Shown here one piece after another: positions 15,183 through 23,534 of a stretch of 49,669 bases of DNA; position 1 is the stretch's first letter; every line of letters starts with the position of its first letter. Both the position numbers and the translations under genes were made by a program. The notes beneath the pieces are model-generated. The model was not told the origin of the DNA and made no database searches. It saw only the letters and a list, made by a program, of their open reading frames with translations. Source of the stretch: an uncultured Verrucomicrobiota bacterium (GTDB lineage Bacteria > Verrucomicrobiota > Kiritimatiellia > RFP12 > UBA1067); assembly GCA_947305775.1 (NCBI GenBank), contig CAMZEN010000016.1, forward strand, positions 1 through 49,669. The letters are read 5' to 3'.

Positions 15183-17105
15183 ATGTCTGCTGAATACGTT
15201 AGCCTGTCCACCATTGCCGCGATCTCCATCGCGGTGTCGCTCGTCCAAGGCGCATCTGCACAGGAGGCTGTTGCACAACCCGTCCAGCAGGAGGTCGTGC
15301 AGCAGGAGGCTGTGCAGCTGCAGACGCTGCCGGCCGTGCTCAACTATCAGGGGCCATACTATGACGATGTTGCGATTCCGGCAGCTGTCGCCGACACGCC
15401 CGAGAACGAGTATGTGCCGGAGGATCCTGTCGCCCTCGACACCCAGCCTACTGCAGAGGAGGCCCAGGCCATAGAGGCGGCCGCTGCCGCCACCGTGCCG
15501 CTGTCGGACGCGGTTGTCGCGCAGGCGGGTGTTGTCGATGGTACGACCGTTGCGCAGGCGGCGGTTCCGGACGCTGCAGTTGCGCAGACGGCGGTTGTCG
15601 ATGAGACGGCCGTCGCAATAGCCCGTGCCCAGGAGGAGGTTCGGCTCGAAGCCGCCGCGCAGGAGCGCGCAGCAGCCGAGGCGAAGGCTGAAGAGGCAAT
15701 CGACCGCCGCCGGATGCATACGCGCATATTCAGGCTCGCCCATGCCAACGCCGAGGAAGTGGCCGAGCGGTTCAACTCCATCTGGAGCGGCGAGTTCGGC
15801 ACCACCTGGCGGATATCGCGCATAGCCACGTCCTTCCCCGAGGCGAACGCCGTCATGATAACAGCGCCCAAGCGCATACTCGAATCGTGCGAACAGGTGC
15901 TTGCAGAGATAGACCGCGAGGCGCAGCAGGTCTACATCGAGGCGCGTTTCGTCGAACTCGGCAACATCGCTTCGCACAAACTCGGTATCGACTGGTCGAT
16001 GCTCGGCGGCATGTCGGGCTCCGCGGCGATAAGCGGCGGCTTGCAGTCCACCCGTGTAGGCAGCGGAGTGGAGAACTATACGCGGCAGATAACGACCAAG
16101 ACGGACTTCAACAGCTATTCCGTGTCAGGCCAGAGCGGACAGCATGACGGCGACGTAAGCTACTTCAACGGGACGCTTACCTTCAGCGAGATGTCCCTTA
16201 CGTTGCGTGCTCTCGAGTCGTCCGAGGACGCGAAGGTGTTCTCCAACCCGAAGATCATAGTCTCTTCTGGCAAGAAGGCCACCGTCGACATGACCACCAA
16301 GTATCCGAGCGTTCTCGTGTCGGCGAAGCGCACGCTTAACGGCAACGCCGAATCGCTGGACATCGCGACCCAGATGGTGGCGATCCCCGGCGAGGACAAA
16401 TTCATGTTTGCTCGCGAAGCGTTCTTCAGCTGGGGCATCCAGCTCGACGTCGTGCCGCGCATCGGCACCAACGGGCTGATCAACGTGACAATCGTTCCAA
16501 CGATAAGCGACATCGACACCACATACGGTACCGGCGGCTTTGTGATGGTCGAGGGCGATTCGTCGGAGTCGGGCTACTCCGCCAAGTACCCGATCATAAA
16601 GGTTCAGAGGCTTGTAACCGAGTTCAACATGGCCAGCGGCACCACCGCAGTCATCGGCGGACTGTCACGCACGGTCGAAAGCCAGGTGGACAGCGGCATT
16701 CCTTGGCTCCGTTCATTGCCGTGGATAGGTCCCAAGCTTTTCGGGTCGAAGATGCGCGTCAAGGAGCAACGCGAGATAATCGTGTTCGTCACTGTGGGGC
16801 TTGTCGATCCCAAGGCGATGCATCAGGATGCCGGCCTGCCGAAGAATGCGGTGCTTGGCCGCCAGTACGTGAACGAGCAGAAGCTTGAACCCGGCGACAG
16901 GCCGCAAAAGAACATGGAGGGCATCGAATCGCTGGACATGCGCCCGCTTGAGGAGCAGGCAAAGGATCCGCTGAAGCGGGCGAAGAAGCCCAACTCCTAT
17001 TTCGACTTAAAGAACTACATGCCTTTCAGGCGCGATTCTGGCAATTCCGTAAAGGGTGCGGAAGCTAAGCCTTCTTCGGAAGAAGGCGACCCCAAAACCC
17101 ATTGA
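15183..17105 (+). CDS. Secretin-family outer-membrane channel protein
   Basis: The 640-residue protein starts with a signal peptide (hydrophobic to ~26, ASA before Gln). A low-complexity Ala/Val/Gln region follows (~27-175) with near-repeats of the kind VAQAAVPD/VAQTAVVD. One N-domain (~178-250: RIFRLAHANAEEVAERFNSI, then VLAEID) precedes the secretin core (~253-545). Core hallmarks are VYIEARFVELGN, VFSNPKIIVSSGKKATVD, GGLSR and the loop SGIPWLRSLPWIGPKLFGS, and it ends REIIVFVTVGLVDP. Secretins form the outer-membrane ring of type II, type III and type IV pilus machines; which one this serves is not clear. Only one N-domain is evident, fewer than in GspD. It sits four bases after gtrA and 2 kb from type III translocators. 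A ~90-residue tail follows the core. Confidence 0.88.
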   Translation: MSAEYVSLSTIAAISIAVSLVQGASAQEAVAQPVQQEVVQQEAVQLQTLPAVLNYQGPYYDDVAIPAAVADTPENEYVPEDPVALDTQPTAEEAQAIEAAAAATVPLSDAVVAQAGVVDGTTVAQAAVPDAAVAQTAVVDETAVAIARAQEEVRLEAAAQERAAAEAKAEEAIDRRRMHTRIFRLAHANAEEVAERFNSIWSGEFGTTWRISRIATSFPEANAVMITAPKRILESCEQVLAEIDREAQQVYIEARFVELGNIASHKLGIDWSMLGGMSGSAAISGGLQSTRVGSGVENYTRQITTKTDFNSYSVSGQSGQHDGDVSYFNGTLTFSEMSLTLRALESSEDAKVFSNPKIIVSSGKKATVDMTTKYPSVLVSAKRTLNGNAESLDIATQMVAIPGEDKFMFAREAFFSWGIQLDVVPRIGTNGLINVTIVPTISDIDTTYGTGGFVMVEGDSSESGYSAKYPIIKVQRLVTEFNMASGTTAVIGGLSRTVESQVDSGIPWLRSLPWIGPKLFGSKMRVKEQREIIVFVTVGLVDPKAMHQDAGLPKNAVLGRQYVNEQKLEPGDRPQKNMEGIESLDMRPLEEQAKDPLKRAKKPNSYFDLKNYMPFRRDSGNSVKGAEAKPSSEEGDPKTH

Positions 17106-17808
17106 CGCACTGGGGCAGCACCGAAAGGCCCCAGCTTGCGAGGCGCATGGGCCAAGGGAATGCTATAAGCCCTACGTTGCGCTCGGAGCGGCGGAGTATT
17201 ATCTCCGCCGCTTTTGGCGCCTCCATGAAGAATGGCATCGGGCAGGTGTTCTTGTCCGTGATGCGTGAGCGCACGAATCCCGGGCAGACGACGGAAACGC
17301 GTATACCCTCGTTCCTCAACGCATCGCGTAGCGACAGCCCCCACGTCTTGACGCAGCTCTTTGTCGCCGCGTAGGCTGGGCACGACTTTAGCGGACCGTA
17401 TCCGGCGATGGAGGATGTGATTACGATCTGCCCGCCGCGAGGCTCGTGCCTGCGCATCAGTTCGATGGCCGGCAGCACCGTATTCAACACGCCTCCGACA
17501 TTGACGGCGAACGTTCGCCTTACGTTCTGTTCGGTCTCGCTGCCGGTGGATACCCCGGCGTTGGCGAATACGCGGTCCAACGGAGCATCGGCGTCGCAAC
17601 TCTCCAGCCAACGCCGCGTAGCCGCCTCGTCAGTGACGTCGATGACGTCGGCGCGGACTGTCGCTCCGATCTCCCGGCAATGAAGGGCGACCGCTTCGAG
17701 CCTCGCCTTGTCGCGTCCGCAGATGAAGAGCCTGTCCCCACGCTTCGCCGCCGCTGCTGCGAGAGCTTTGCCTATGCCTGAGCTTGCACCGGTTATCAAT
17801 GTGTTCAT
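17065..17808 (-). CDS. Short-chain dehydrogenase/reductase
   Basis: A classical SDR of 247 residues: TGASSGIG at 6-13 binds the dinucleotide, the GRDK at the end of strand 2 suggests NADPH preference, NAG follows strand 4, and the catalytic Ser (TSSIAGYG) is followed by Y146-x3-K150. The C-terminal ~30 residues (FPWPMRLASWGLSVLPQCVN) are hydrophobic, as in membrane-associated SDRs acting on lipids. The substrate cannot be named. Its 3' end overlaps the convergent secretin gene by 41 bases. The -10 box TATAAT (17815-17820, minus strand) lies so close to the ATG that the message would be nearly leaderless. Confidence 0.9.
   Translation of the reverse strand: MNTLITGASSGIGKALAAAAAKRGDRLFICGRDKARLEAVALHCREIGATVRADVIDVTDEAATRRWLESCDADAPLDRVFANAGVSTGSETEQNVRRTFAVNVGGVLNTVLPAIELMRRHEPRGGQIVITSSIAGYGPLKSCPAYAATKSCVKTWGLSLRDALRNEGIRVSVVCPGFVRSRITDKNTCPMPFFMEAPKAAEIILRRSERNVGLIAFPWPMRLASWGLSVLPQCVNGFWGRLLPKKA
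17069..17087. other. Hairpin in the overlapping ends of two convergent genes
   Basis: An 8-bp stem GCCTTCTT/AAGAAGGC with a CGG loop lies within the 3' coding ends of both the secretin and the SDR gene. No U-tract follows on either strand, so it is at most a weak bidirectional transcription barrier. Confidence 0.35.
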
Positions 17809-17814
17809 GCCATG

Positions 17815-17820
17815 ATTATA
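17815..17820 (-). promoter_or_regulatory. -10 box of the SDR gene
   Basis: TATAAT on the minus strand, preceded by TGA (extended -10), seven bases from the ATG. There is no recognisable -35. It is divergent from the purF promoter, whose -35 lies 14 bases away. Confidence 0.5.
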
Positions 17821-17833
17821 TCAAATCCAACGG

Positions 17834-17863
17834 TTGCGCGGCATTGGTCATGTTTGATATAAT
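17834..17863 (+). promoter_or_regulatory. Promoter of purF-nadE
   Basis: TTGCGC (17834-17839), 18-bp spacer, TGA-TATAAT with -10 at 17858-17863. The start codon follows 35 bases downstream, with AAGAAAGGTAA as ribosome binding site. Confidence 0.65.
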
Positions 17864-17898
17864 ACAATTTTCACCTGACAAGAAAGGTAAATGGGCAA

Positions 17899-19368
17899 AT
17901 GGGCGGCTTTTGCGGCATTGTTTCCGACAAGGATTGCGCGAGCGATCTCTTCTTCGGCACGGACTATCACTCGCATCTCGGTACTCATCGCGGTGGAATG
18001 GCCGTGCTCGGCGAAGACGGCGCTTTTCAGCGCGCGATACACAACATCCAGAACGCGCCTTTCCGGTCCAAGTTCGAGAACGACTATTGCCGCTTTTCAG
18101 GCAAGGTCGGCATAGGCGTCATATCCGATACCGACCCGCAGCCCCTTGTGATGTGCGCGCGCCTTGGCACCTTCGCGATAGTTACCGTCGGCCTCATTAC
18201 GAACATAGAAGACCTCAAGAAAGAGCTTTTCAACAGCAATTCGTCGCAGTTGCAGTTCTCTACGACGAGCGGTATGGTCGGCCCGACCGAAGTGGTCTCC
18301 GCGATGATCGCCACCAAGGATTCACTGGTCGAGGGCGTCCGTTACGTGCAGAAGAAGATCGAAGGCAGCTGCTCTATACTGCTCATTTTACAGGATGGCC
18401 GCCTTTACGCCGCGCGCGACCGCTACGGGCGCACCCCTATCGTGATAGGACGCAAGGCCGGTTCGATGATCGCCTTGCAGGAAAGCTGCGCCCTGCCGAA
18501 CCTCGGCTTCGAGCATGTTCGCGACCTTGGCCCTGGCGAGATGGTGGAGCTCACCCCTGAGGGCGCCAAGACCGTCATAGCGCCGGGCGACAAGATGGCC
18601 ATATGCTCCTTCCTCTGGATATACTACGGCTTTCCGGCGTCCAGCTACGAAGGGCGCAACGTCGAGATGGCCCGCTACCGCTGCGGCGGTGCGCTTGCGC
18701 GGCGCTATCCGGCGCCGGCGGACGCGGCCTGCGGAATTCCCGACTCGGGTACGTCCCACGCGCTCGGCTTCGCCCACGAGGCCAGCGTTAAGTACGCCCG
18801 TCCATTCGTGAAGTACACCCCGACCTGGGCGCGCAGCTTCATGCCGCAGGACCAGCGCCAGCGCGACAAGGTGGCTTCGATGAAGCTCATACCGATTCCC
18901 GGCCTCATCAACGACCGCCGCCTCGTGTTCTGCGACGACTCAATCGTGCGCGGCACCCAGCTCGGCAAGCAGGCCGACCGCCTTTACGCCGCCGGCTGCA
19001 AGGAGGTCCATGTTCGCATAGCGTGCCCGCCGCTGGTCTATCCGTGCCGCTTCATAAACTTCTCGCGCTCCAAGAACGAGTACGACCTGATTACGCGGCG
19101 CTTCGTGCGCGGACACGAGGGCGAGCAGGCCGAGCTCAAGAAGTACACCGAACCCGACAACCCCGCGTACAAGGCCATGGTCGAGTTCATCCGCTCAAAG
19201 CTCAACCTCACCTCGCTGGCGTTCCAGACGATAGACGACCTCGTGCAGGCGATTGGACTGCCGCGCGAGAAGCTCTGCACATACTGCTGGACCGGCGAGG
19301 ACGTCTCGCTGTGCGGCGGCTGCGGGGACTGTCCCTGCAAGAAACAGACCGAGGAGGCCAAGGCATGA
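17899..19368 (+). CDS. Amidophosphoribosyltransferase-like protein (PurF, Bacteroidetes-type second form)
   Basis: PurF transfers glutamine-derived ammonia to PRPP in the first step of purine synthesis. The N-terminal glutaminase (Ntn) domain starts MGGFCGIVS, the nucleophile being Cys5 after removal of a four-residue propeptide. Conserved HLGTHRGGMAVLG replaces the usual QHRGQESAG. The PRPP loop is FCDDSIVRGTQ with D346/D347. C460 and C463 (LCTYC) fit the [4Fe-4S] ligands of the B. subtilis-type enzyme, and an extra Cys-rich tail (CGGCGDCPCK) follows. This variant, with CSFLWIYYGFPASSYEGRNV, resembles the additional PurF homologue I know from Bacteroidetes. It may be the purine enzyme or a related amidotransferase. 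Its stop overlaps the nadE start (ATGA). Confidence 0.85.
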   Translation: MGGFCGIVSDKDCASDLFFGTDYHSHLGTHRGGMAVLGEDGAFQRAIHNIQNAPFRSKFENDYCRFSGKVGIGVISDTDPQPLVMCARLGTFAIVTVGLITNIEDLKKELFNSNSSQLQFSTTSGMVGPTEVVSAMIATKDSLVEGVRYVQKKIEGSCSILLILQDGRLYAARDRYGRTPIVIGRKAGSMIALQESCALPNLGFEHVRDLGPGEMVELTPEGAKTVIAPGDKMAICSFLWIYYGFPASSYEGRNVEMARYRCGGALARRYPAPADAACGIPDSGTSHALGFAHEASVKYARPFVKYTPTWARSFMPQDQRQRDKVASMKLIPIPGLINDRRLVFCDDSIVRGTQLGKQADRLYAAGCKEVHVRIACPPLVYPCRFINFSRSKNEYDLITRRFVRGHEGEQAELKKYTEPDNPAYKAMVEFIRSKLNLTSLAFQTIDDLVQAIGLPREKLCTYCWTGEDVSLCGGCGDCPCKKQTEEAKA

Positions 19369-20384
19369 AGCCAGACATTGATAAATACGGCTCGCTCGCA
19401 GCCCACCGCGCTTTTCTGGGAAAGCCTCCGAAGAAGGGGAGCGTTGTGCCTTTCCCGTGCAAGCCCGCGGAAGTCTTCGCTACGCAGGTCGACGGGCTTG
19501 CCAAGCGACTCAAGGCGATAGGCTGCCGCGATGTGGTGATCGGCCTTAGCGGAGGGCTCGATTCTGCCCTCGCCCTGCTTGTCTCCGTTGGCGCGTTCGA
19601 CAAGCTTGGCTTCGACAGGAAGGGTATTCACGTATATACGATGCCGGGCTTCGGCACTACGCGCCGCACGAAGGGCAACGCCGGGTTGCTCTGCGAAGGG
19701 CTGGGGCTAGAGCTCGAGACGATCTCCATAGTCGCTGCGTGCCGCAGGCATCTGAAGGACATCGGCCACGACGGAAAGACGCCCGACGTGACCTATGAGA
19801 ACGCCCAGGCGCGCATGCGCACGCTCGTCCTTATGGACAAGGCCAACATGACCGGCGGCATCGTAATAGGCACAGGCGATCTCTCTGAAATAGCTCTTGG
19901 CTGGTGCACATACAACGGCGACCACATGGCTATGTTCGCCGTAAACAACGACGTGCCCAAGACCGTTGTCCGCAAGGTATGCGCATGGTGGGCCGAAAGC
20001 GGCGAAAGCCTCAAGTACGAGGTCGAAAGCCAGAAGTCGGCGAAGGCGATTCTCGACATCGTGGCTACGCCCGTGTCGCCCGAGCTCGTAAAGGGCCAGG
20101 TCACAGAGGACAAGATCGGTCCCTACGAGCTGCACGACTTCTTCCTCTGGAACTTCATCATGAACGAGATGGGCTCCAAGGACCTCCAGTCCGCGGCAGA
20201 GCGCTACTTCGCGGGACGCTTCACCCACGCCGAGATATCCAAGACGCTTTCGACCTTCATGCACCGCTTCTTCACCCAGGCGTTCAAACGCAACTGCCAG
20301 TGCGACGGCGTGAAGGTGTTCCCGTTAGAACTTTCGCTGCGCGGATGGTGGATACCGTCCGACCTGGGACCCGTAAAGATCTAA
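19365..20384 (+). CDS. nadE: NAD synthetase, synthetase domain only
   Basis: The enzyme adenylates nicotinic acid adenine dinucleotide and amidates it to NAD+. The ATP-pyrophosphatase loop is SGGLDS at 62-67. The long block [14 protein letters not shown], then [20 protein letters not shown], is typical of the synthetase domain of glutamine-dependent enzymes (usually ~640 residues), but here the N-terminal nitrilase-type glutaminase is absent: only 339 residues, with a ~40-residue N-terminal arm. It must use free ammonia or ammonia from a separate protein. The ATG lies in an ATGA overlap with the upstream amidotransferase gene, so the two are translationally coupled. Confidence 0.85.
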   Translation: MKPDIDKYGSLAAHRAFLGKPPKKGSVVPFPCKPAEVFATQVDGLAKRLKAIGCRDVVIGLSGGLDSALALLVSVGAFDKLGFDRKGIHVYTMPGFGTTRRTKGNAGLLCEGLGLELETISIVAACRRHLKDIGHDGKTPDVTYENAQARMRTLVLMDKANMTGGIVIGTGDLSEIALGWCTYNGDHMAMFAVNNDVPKTVVRKVCAWWAESGESLKYEVESQKSAKAILDIVATPVSPELVKGQVTEDKIGPYELHDFFLWNFIMNEMGSKDLQSAAERYFAGRFTHAEISKTLSTFMHRFFTQAFKRNCQCDGVKVFPLELSLRGWWIPSDLGPVKI

Positions 20385-20415
20385 AAGCCAAAATCCAACA
20401 AAGGAGACACTAACT

Positions 20416-22032
20416 ATGAACAACGACAAGTGGGCGTATCTGGACGACGCAATGGTCGCTTCCGGCAAAAAGACAATCAAGGAGCTGTTTGCCGAAAACC
20501 CCAACCGTGCTAAGAAGTTTTCCCTTGAGGCCGCCGGATGGTTCCTGGACTACTCGAAGAACCGTGTGGACTCCAAGGCCATGAAGGCCCTCGTAAAGCT
20601 CGCAGAGGCGTCGAACCTCAAGGCCGAGATCGAGAAGATGTTCACCGGCGAGAAGATCAACGTTACGGAGAACCGTGCGGTGCTCCACACCGCGCTTCGC
20701 AACTGCGACCCCGACGCGAAGGTGTTTGTCGACGGCAAGGACGTAATGCCGGACGTGCGCGCCGTGCTCGCGCAGATGGGCGACTTCTCCGACTCCGTCC
20801 GCAAGGGCGTTTGGCGCGGATTCACCGGCAAGAAGATCAAGTATGTCGTCAACATCGGCATCGGCGGCAGCGACCTCGGCCCAGTAATGGCCAACATAGC
20901 GCTTACGCCCTACACCAAGCGCAGCCTCAAGTTCTTCTTCGTCTCCAACGTCGATTCCACCCACCTCGCCGAGACCCTCCGTTCGGTCAAGGCCGCGGAG
21001 ACTCTCTTCATCGTCGCCTCCAAGACCTTCACCACCCAGGAGACGATGTCCAACGCCGAGGCGGCCCGCGAATGGCTCATCGGCAAGCTCGGCTCGAAGG
21101 ACGCCGTCGCCAAGCATTTCGTGGCCGTGTCGACCGCCGCCAAGGAGGTCGCGGAATTCGGCATCGACACCAAGAACATGTTCGGCTTCTGGGATTGGGT
21201 CGGCGGACGCTACTCGCTCCCGTCGGCCATCGGACTTTCGCTCATGATCGCCATCGGGCGCAGCAACTACGCAAAGCTCCTCAAGGGCTACTGGAAGATG
21301 GACGAGCACTTCCGCACTGCGCCTCTGGACAAGAACATGCCCGTCATCATGGCGCTACTCGGCATTCTCTATTCGAACGGCTACGGTGCCGAGACCTACT
21401 GCTGCCTGCCCTACGACCAGTACCTCTCGCGCTTCCCGGCCTATCTCCAGCAGATGGACATGGAGTCGAACGGCAAGGGTGTGGACAAGGCCGGCAACCC
21501 GGTCGAGCATCTCACTGGCCCCATCGAGTGGGGCGAGCCCGGAACTAACGGACAGCACAGCTTCTACCAGCTGATCCACCAGGGCACGCACCTCATACCG
21601 TGCGACTTCATCGGCTGCGCAAAGACCCACAACCCGATCGGCGACCTGCACGACAAGCTTATGGCGAACCTCTTCGCCCAGACCCAGGCGCTCGCCTTCG
21701 GCAAGACGGCCGAAGAATGCCGCGCTGAGGGCGTCCCCGAGAACCTCGTGCCGTTCAAGACCTTCGAGGGCAACCGCCCGACGAACACGCTGCTCTGCAA
21801 GGAGCTTACCCCCGAGACCCTCGGTGCGCTCGTCGCGCTCTATGAGCACAAGGTGTTCACGCAGGGCGTCATTTACGACGTCTACAGCTTCGACCAGTGG
21901 GGCGTTCAGCTCGGCAAGGTGCTCGCAAAGGGCGTGCTCGCCGACCTCGTCGCCGACAAGCAGTCGATGAAGCACGACGGCTCCACCAACCAGCTCATCG
22001 CCCGCTACAGGAAGGCTGTTGGCCGCGGCTGA
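20416..22032 (+). CDS. pgi: Glucose-6-phosphate isomerase
   Basis: Pgi interconverts glucose 6-phosphate and fructose 6-phosphate. The 538-residue length is that of the long bacterial form. Visible motifs are [37 protein letters not shown] for phosphate binding, [13 protein letters not shown] and, near the C-terminus, [11 protein letters not shown]. In the last motif the usual Glu of GVELGK is Gln. The ribosome binding site is AAAGGAG. Its stop codon shares a base with the start of the next gene (TGATG), so the ketosynthase-fold protein is probably translated by coupling. Confidence 0.95.
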   Translation: MNNDKWAYLDDAMVASGKKTIKELFAENPNRAKKFSLEAAGWFLDYSKNRVDSKAMKALVKLAEASNLKAEIEKMFTGEKINVTENRAVLHTALRNCDPDAKVFVDGKDVMPDVRAVLAQMGDFSDSVRKGVWRGFTGKKIKYVVNIGIGGSDLGPVMANIALTPYTKRSLKFFFVSNVDSTHLAETLRSVKAAETLFIVASKTFTTQETMSNAEAAREWLIGKLGSKDAVAKHFVAVSTAAKEVAEFGIDTKNMFGFWDWVGGRYSLPSAIGLSLMIAIGRSNYAKLLKGYWKMDEHFRTAPLDKNMPVIMALLGILYSNGYGAETYCCLPYDQYLSRFPAYLQQMDMESNGKGVDKAGNPVEHLTGPIEWGEPGTNGQHSFYQLIHQGTHLIPCDFIGCAKTHNPIGDLHDKLMANLFAQTQALAFGKTAEECRAEGVPENLVPFKTFEGNRPTNTLLCKELTPETLGALVALYEHKVFTQGVIYDVYSFDQWGVQLGKVLAKGVLADLVADKQSMKHDGSTNQLIARYRKAVGRG

Positions 22033-23435
22033 TGGAATCCGCAATAGCCATAGTCGGAATGAGCTGCCGCTTCGCCGGGTGCCAGAACCCGGCGGCGCTG
22101 TGGGATGTCGTGATGCAGCAGCGCAGCATGCTGACGCTGCCCGGTCCGGATGTCGAGCTGCCCATCGGGCAGCGAAACGTGTTCGACCGTCCCTATCCGA
22201 CGCGCATTGGACAGCTCGGCGACCTGTACGCCTGCGTCCCCGCCATGCAGAACTTTCCGCGGCAGGTGAACGCAGGCGAGAATCAGGACCTCTACTTTGC
22301 TACCCAGCTCGCGTTCGACGCGCTTAGCGACGCCTCGATGCGTCCGCACAGGCGCGAGCCGGTGGCTGGCTCGGTGCGCTTCGGCTACGCTCCGGCTTTC
22401 AACGCATCGACGATGAACTGGGTTCAGCATACTCTAGTGCTGGACCAGACTCTCGATGTCATCCGACGCTTTTTCCCGACCGCCCCCGAAGAGTCGCTCG
22501 AAGAGGTGAAGAACAAGCTGGTGGAGTCGCTCCCGACCCCTAACGCGGCATCGTTCCTGCTAGGCTCCGGCTATAGGTTCGTTTCGTGGATCGCGCGCGA
22601 ATGTTCGTTCGGCGGCGTGGCGACGATTCTTGACGCCGGTGTTCTCACGGCCGCCGCGACGCTGATGGACGCGGTCAGCGACCTTCAGTCGGGACGCGCC
22701 GACGTCTCCCTCGCCGGTGCGCTTACACCGCCGCTCTCGCGTCCGTATCTGGAAGGGCTCTCTGGTGAAGTCGATTTCTCGTCCAGTCCCGAGCTTCATC
22801 CGTTTTCGCAGGACGCGAACGGCACCATACCGGGCGAAGGCGGCGCGTTCTTCGTGCTCAAGCGCCGCGAGGATGCCCTGCGCGACCACGACAGGATATA
22901 CGCGCTCATCCGCACAATTTCCATCGGCCACAACCCCGACGACGACCCGACTGCCATACTTGCACGCGCCACCGAGCGCGTAGGCGTGCCGGTGAAGACG
23001 ATCGGTCTCATAGAGGCGGACGGCAACGGAATACCTGTGAACGACCAGCGAGAAATCGCGGCGATCCAGAGCCTGTGGGGCGAACACCGTCCCGGCGGAC
23101 CGCTCGTAGGCGTTGGGTCGGTGAAGGGCAATATCGGCCACACAATGCGCGCGGCGATGGCTGCGGGCGTGATGAAGGCCGCACTTGCGCTTTATCACCG
23201 GGTCTTGCCGCCACAGGTCGTAACCGAGCATCCGGCGGAAGAGATGTCGAGCTTGTCCTCCAGCGCATATCTACTGAACGAGGCGCGCCCGTGGATAACC
23301 GGCGACAGCGCGAACCCGCGCCGCGCGGCGGTAATGGGCACGAACTTCGACCCCGTGCATCCCATAGGCACGGCCTCGGCAGGCGGCCGATCGGCCGTAG
23401 TCATCTTGGAAGAAGAGCCCGAAACCCGCGCATAA
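22032..23435 (+). CDS. Ketosynthase-fold protein with degenerate active site
   Basis: The 467 residues have the beta-ketoacyl synthase fold of modular/PUFA-type synthases: AIVGMSCRFAGCQNPAALWD at the N-terminus, PGEGGAFFVLKRREDA, and the final VGSVKGNIGHTMRAAMAAG. The catalytic triad is broken. Where DTACSSS is expected the sequence reads DAGVLTA (D201-A207), placing Val204 at the nucleophile; EAHGTGT is EADGNGI with Asp330 for the first His; only H370 remains. It therefore cannot condense acyl chains in the usual way and may act like a chain-length factor, decarboxylase or scaffold. No acyl carrier protein or acyltransferase is nearby. The TGATG junction couples it to pgi. Confidence 0.82.
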   Translation: MESAIAIVGMSCRFAGCQNPAALWDVVMQQRSMLTLPGPDVELPIGQRNVFDRPYPTRIGQLGDLYACVPAMQNFPRQVNAGENQDLYFATQLAFDALSDASMRPHRREPVAGSVRFGYAPAFNASTMNWVQHTLVLDQTLDVIRRFFPTAPEESLEEVKNKLVESLPTPNAASFLLGSGYRFVSWIARECSFGGVATILDAGVLTAAATLMDAVSDLQSGRADVSLAGALTPPLSRPYLEGLSGEVDFSSSPELHPFSQDANGTIPGEGGAFFVLKRREDALRDHDRIYALIRTISIGHNPDDDPTAILARATERVGVPVKTIGLIEADGNGIPVNDQREIAAIQSLWGEHRPGGPLVGVGSVKGNIGHTMRAAMAAGVMKAALALYHRVLPPQVVTEHPAEEMSSLSSSAYLLNEARPWITGDSANPRRAAVMGTNFDPVHPIGTASAGGRSAVVILEEEPETRA

Positions 23436-23478
23436 CGAATATCTTTGAGAGAACGAGTGTTTTCCCGCGCTCCCATAT

Positions 23479-23508
23479 TTGACCGCGGCATGTTTAGTGT
23501 GGTATAAT
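23479..23508 (+). promoter_or_regulatory. Promoter of the giant surface protein gene
   Basis: TTGACC (23479-23484), 18-bp spacer, TGG-TATAAT (-10 at 23503-23508). This is the best consensus match in the window. With the TTG start at 23535 the leader is about 20 bases. Confidence 0.75.
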
Positions 23509-23534
23509 AATGCCAACAAAACATGGGGTGCACC

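Noticed and set aside
13206..15977. A 923-codon open frame on the minus strand across secY, gtrA and the secretin gene
   Set aside because: It is antisense to three well-supported genes, is rich in Arg/His/Asp with no domain, and has no ribosome binding site. It results from codon bias in GC-rich DNA.
19023..19364. A longer start for the NAD synthetase
   Set aside because: The upstream part of that frame lies within the amidotransferase gene and gives Arg-rich sequence unlike any NadE.
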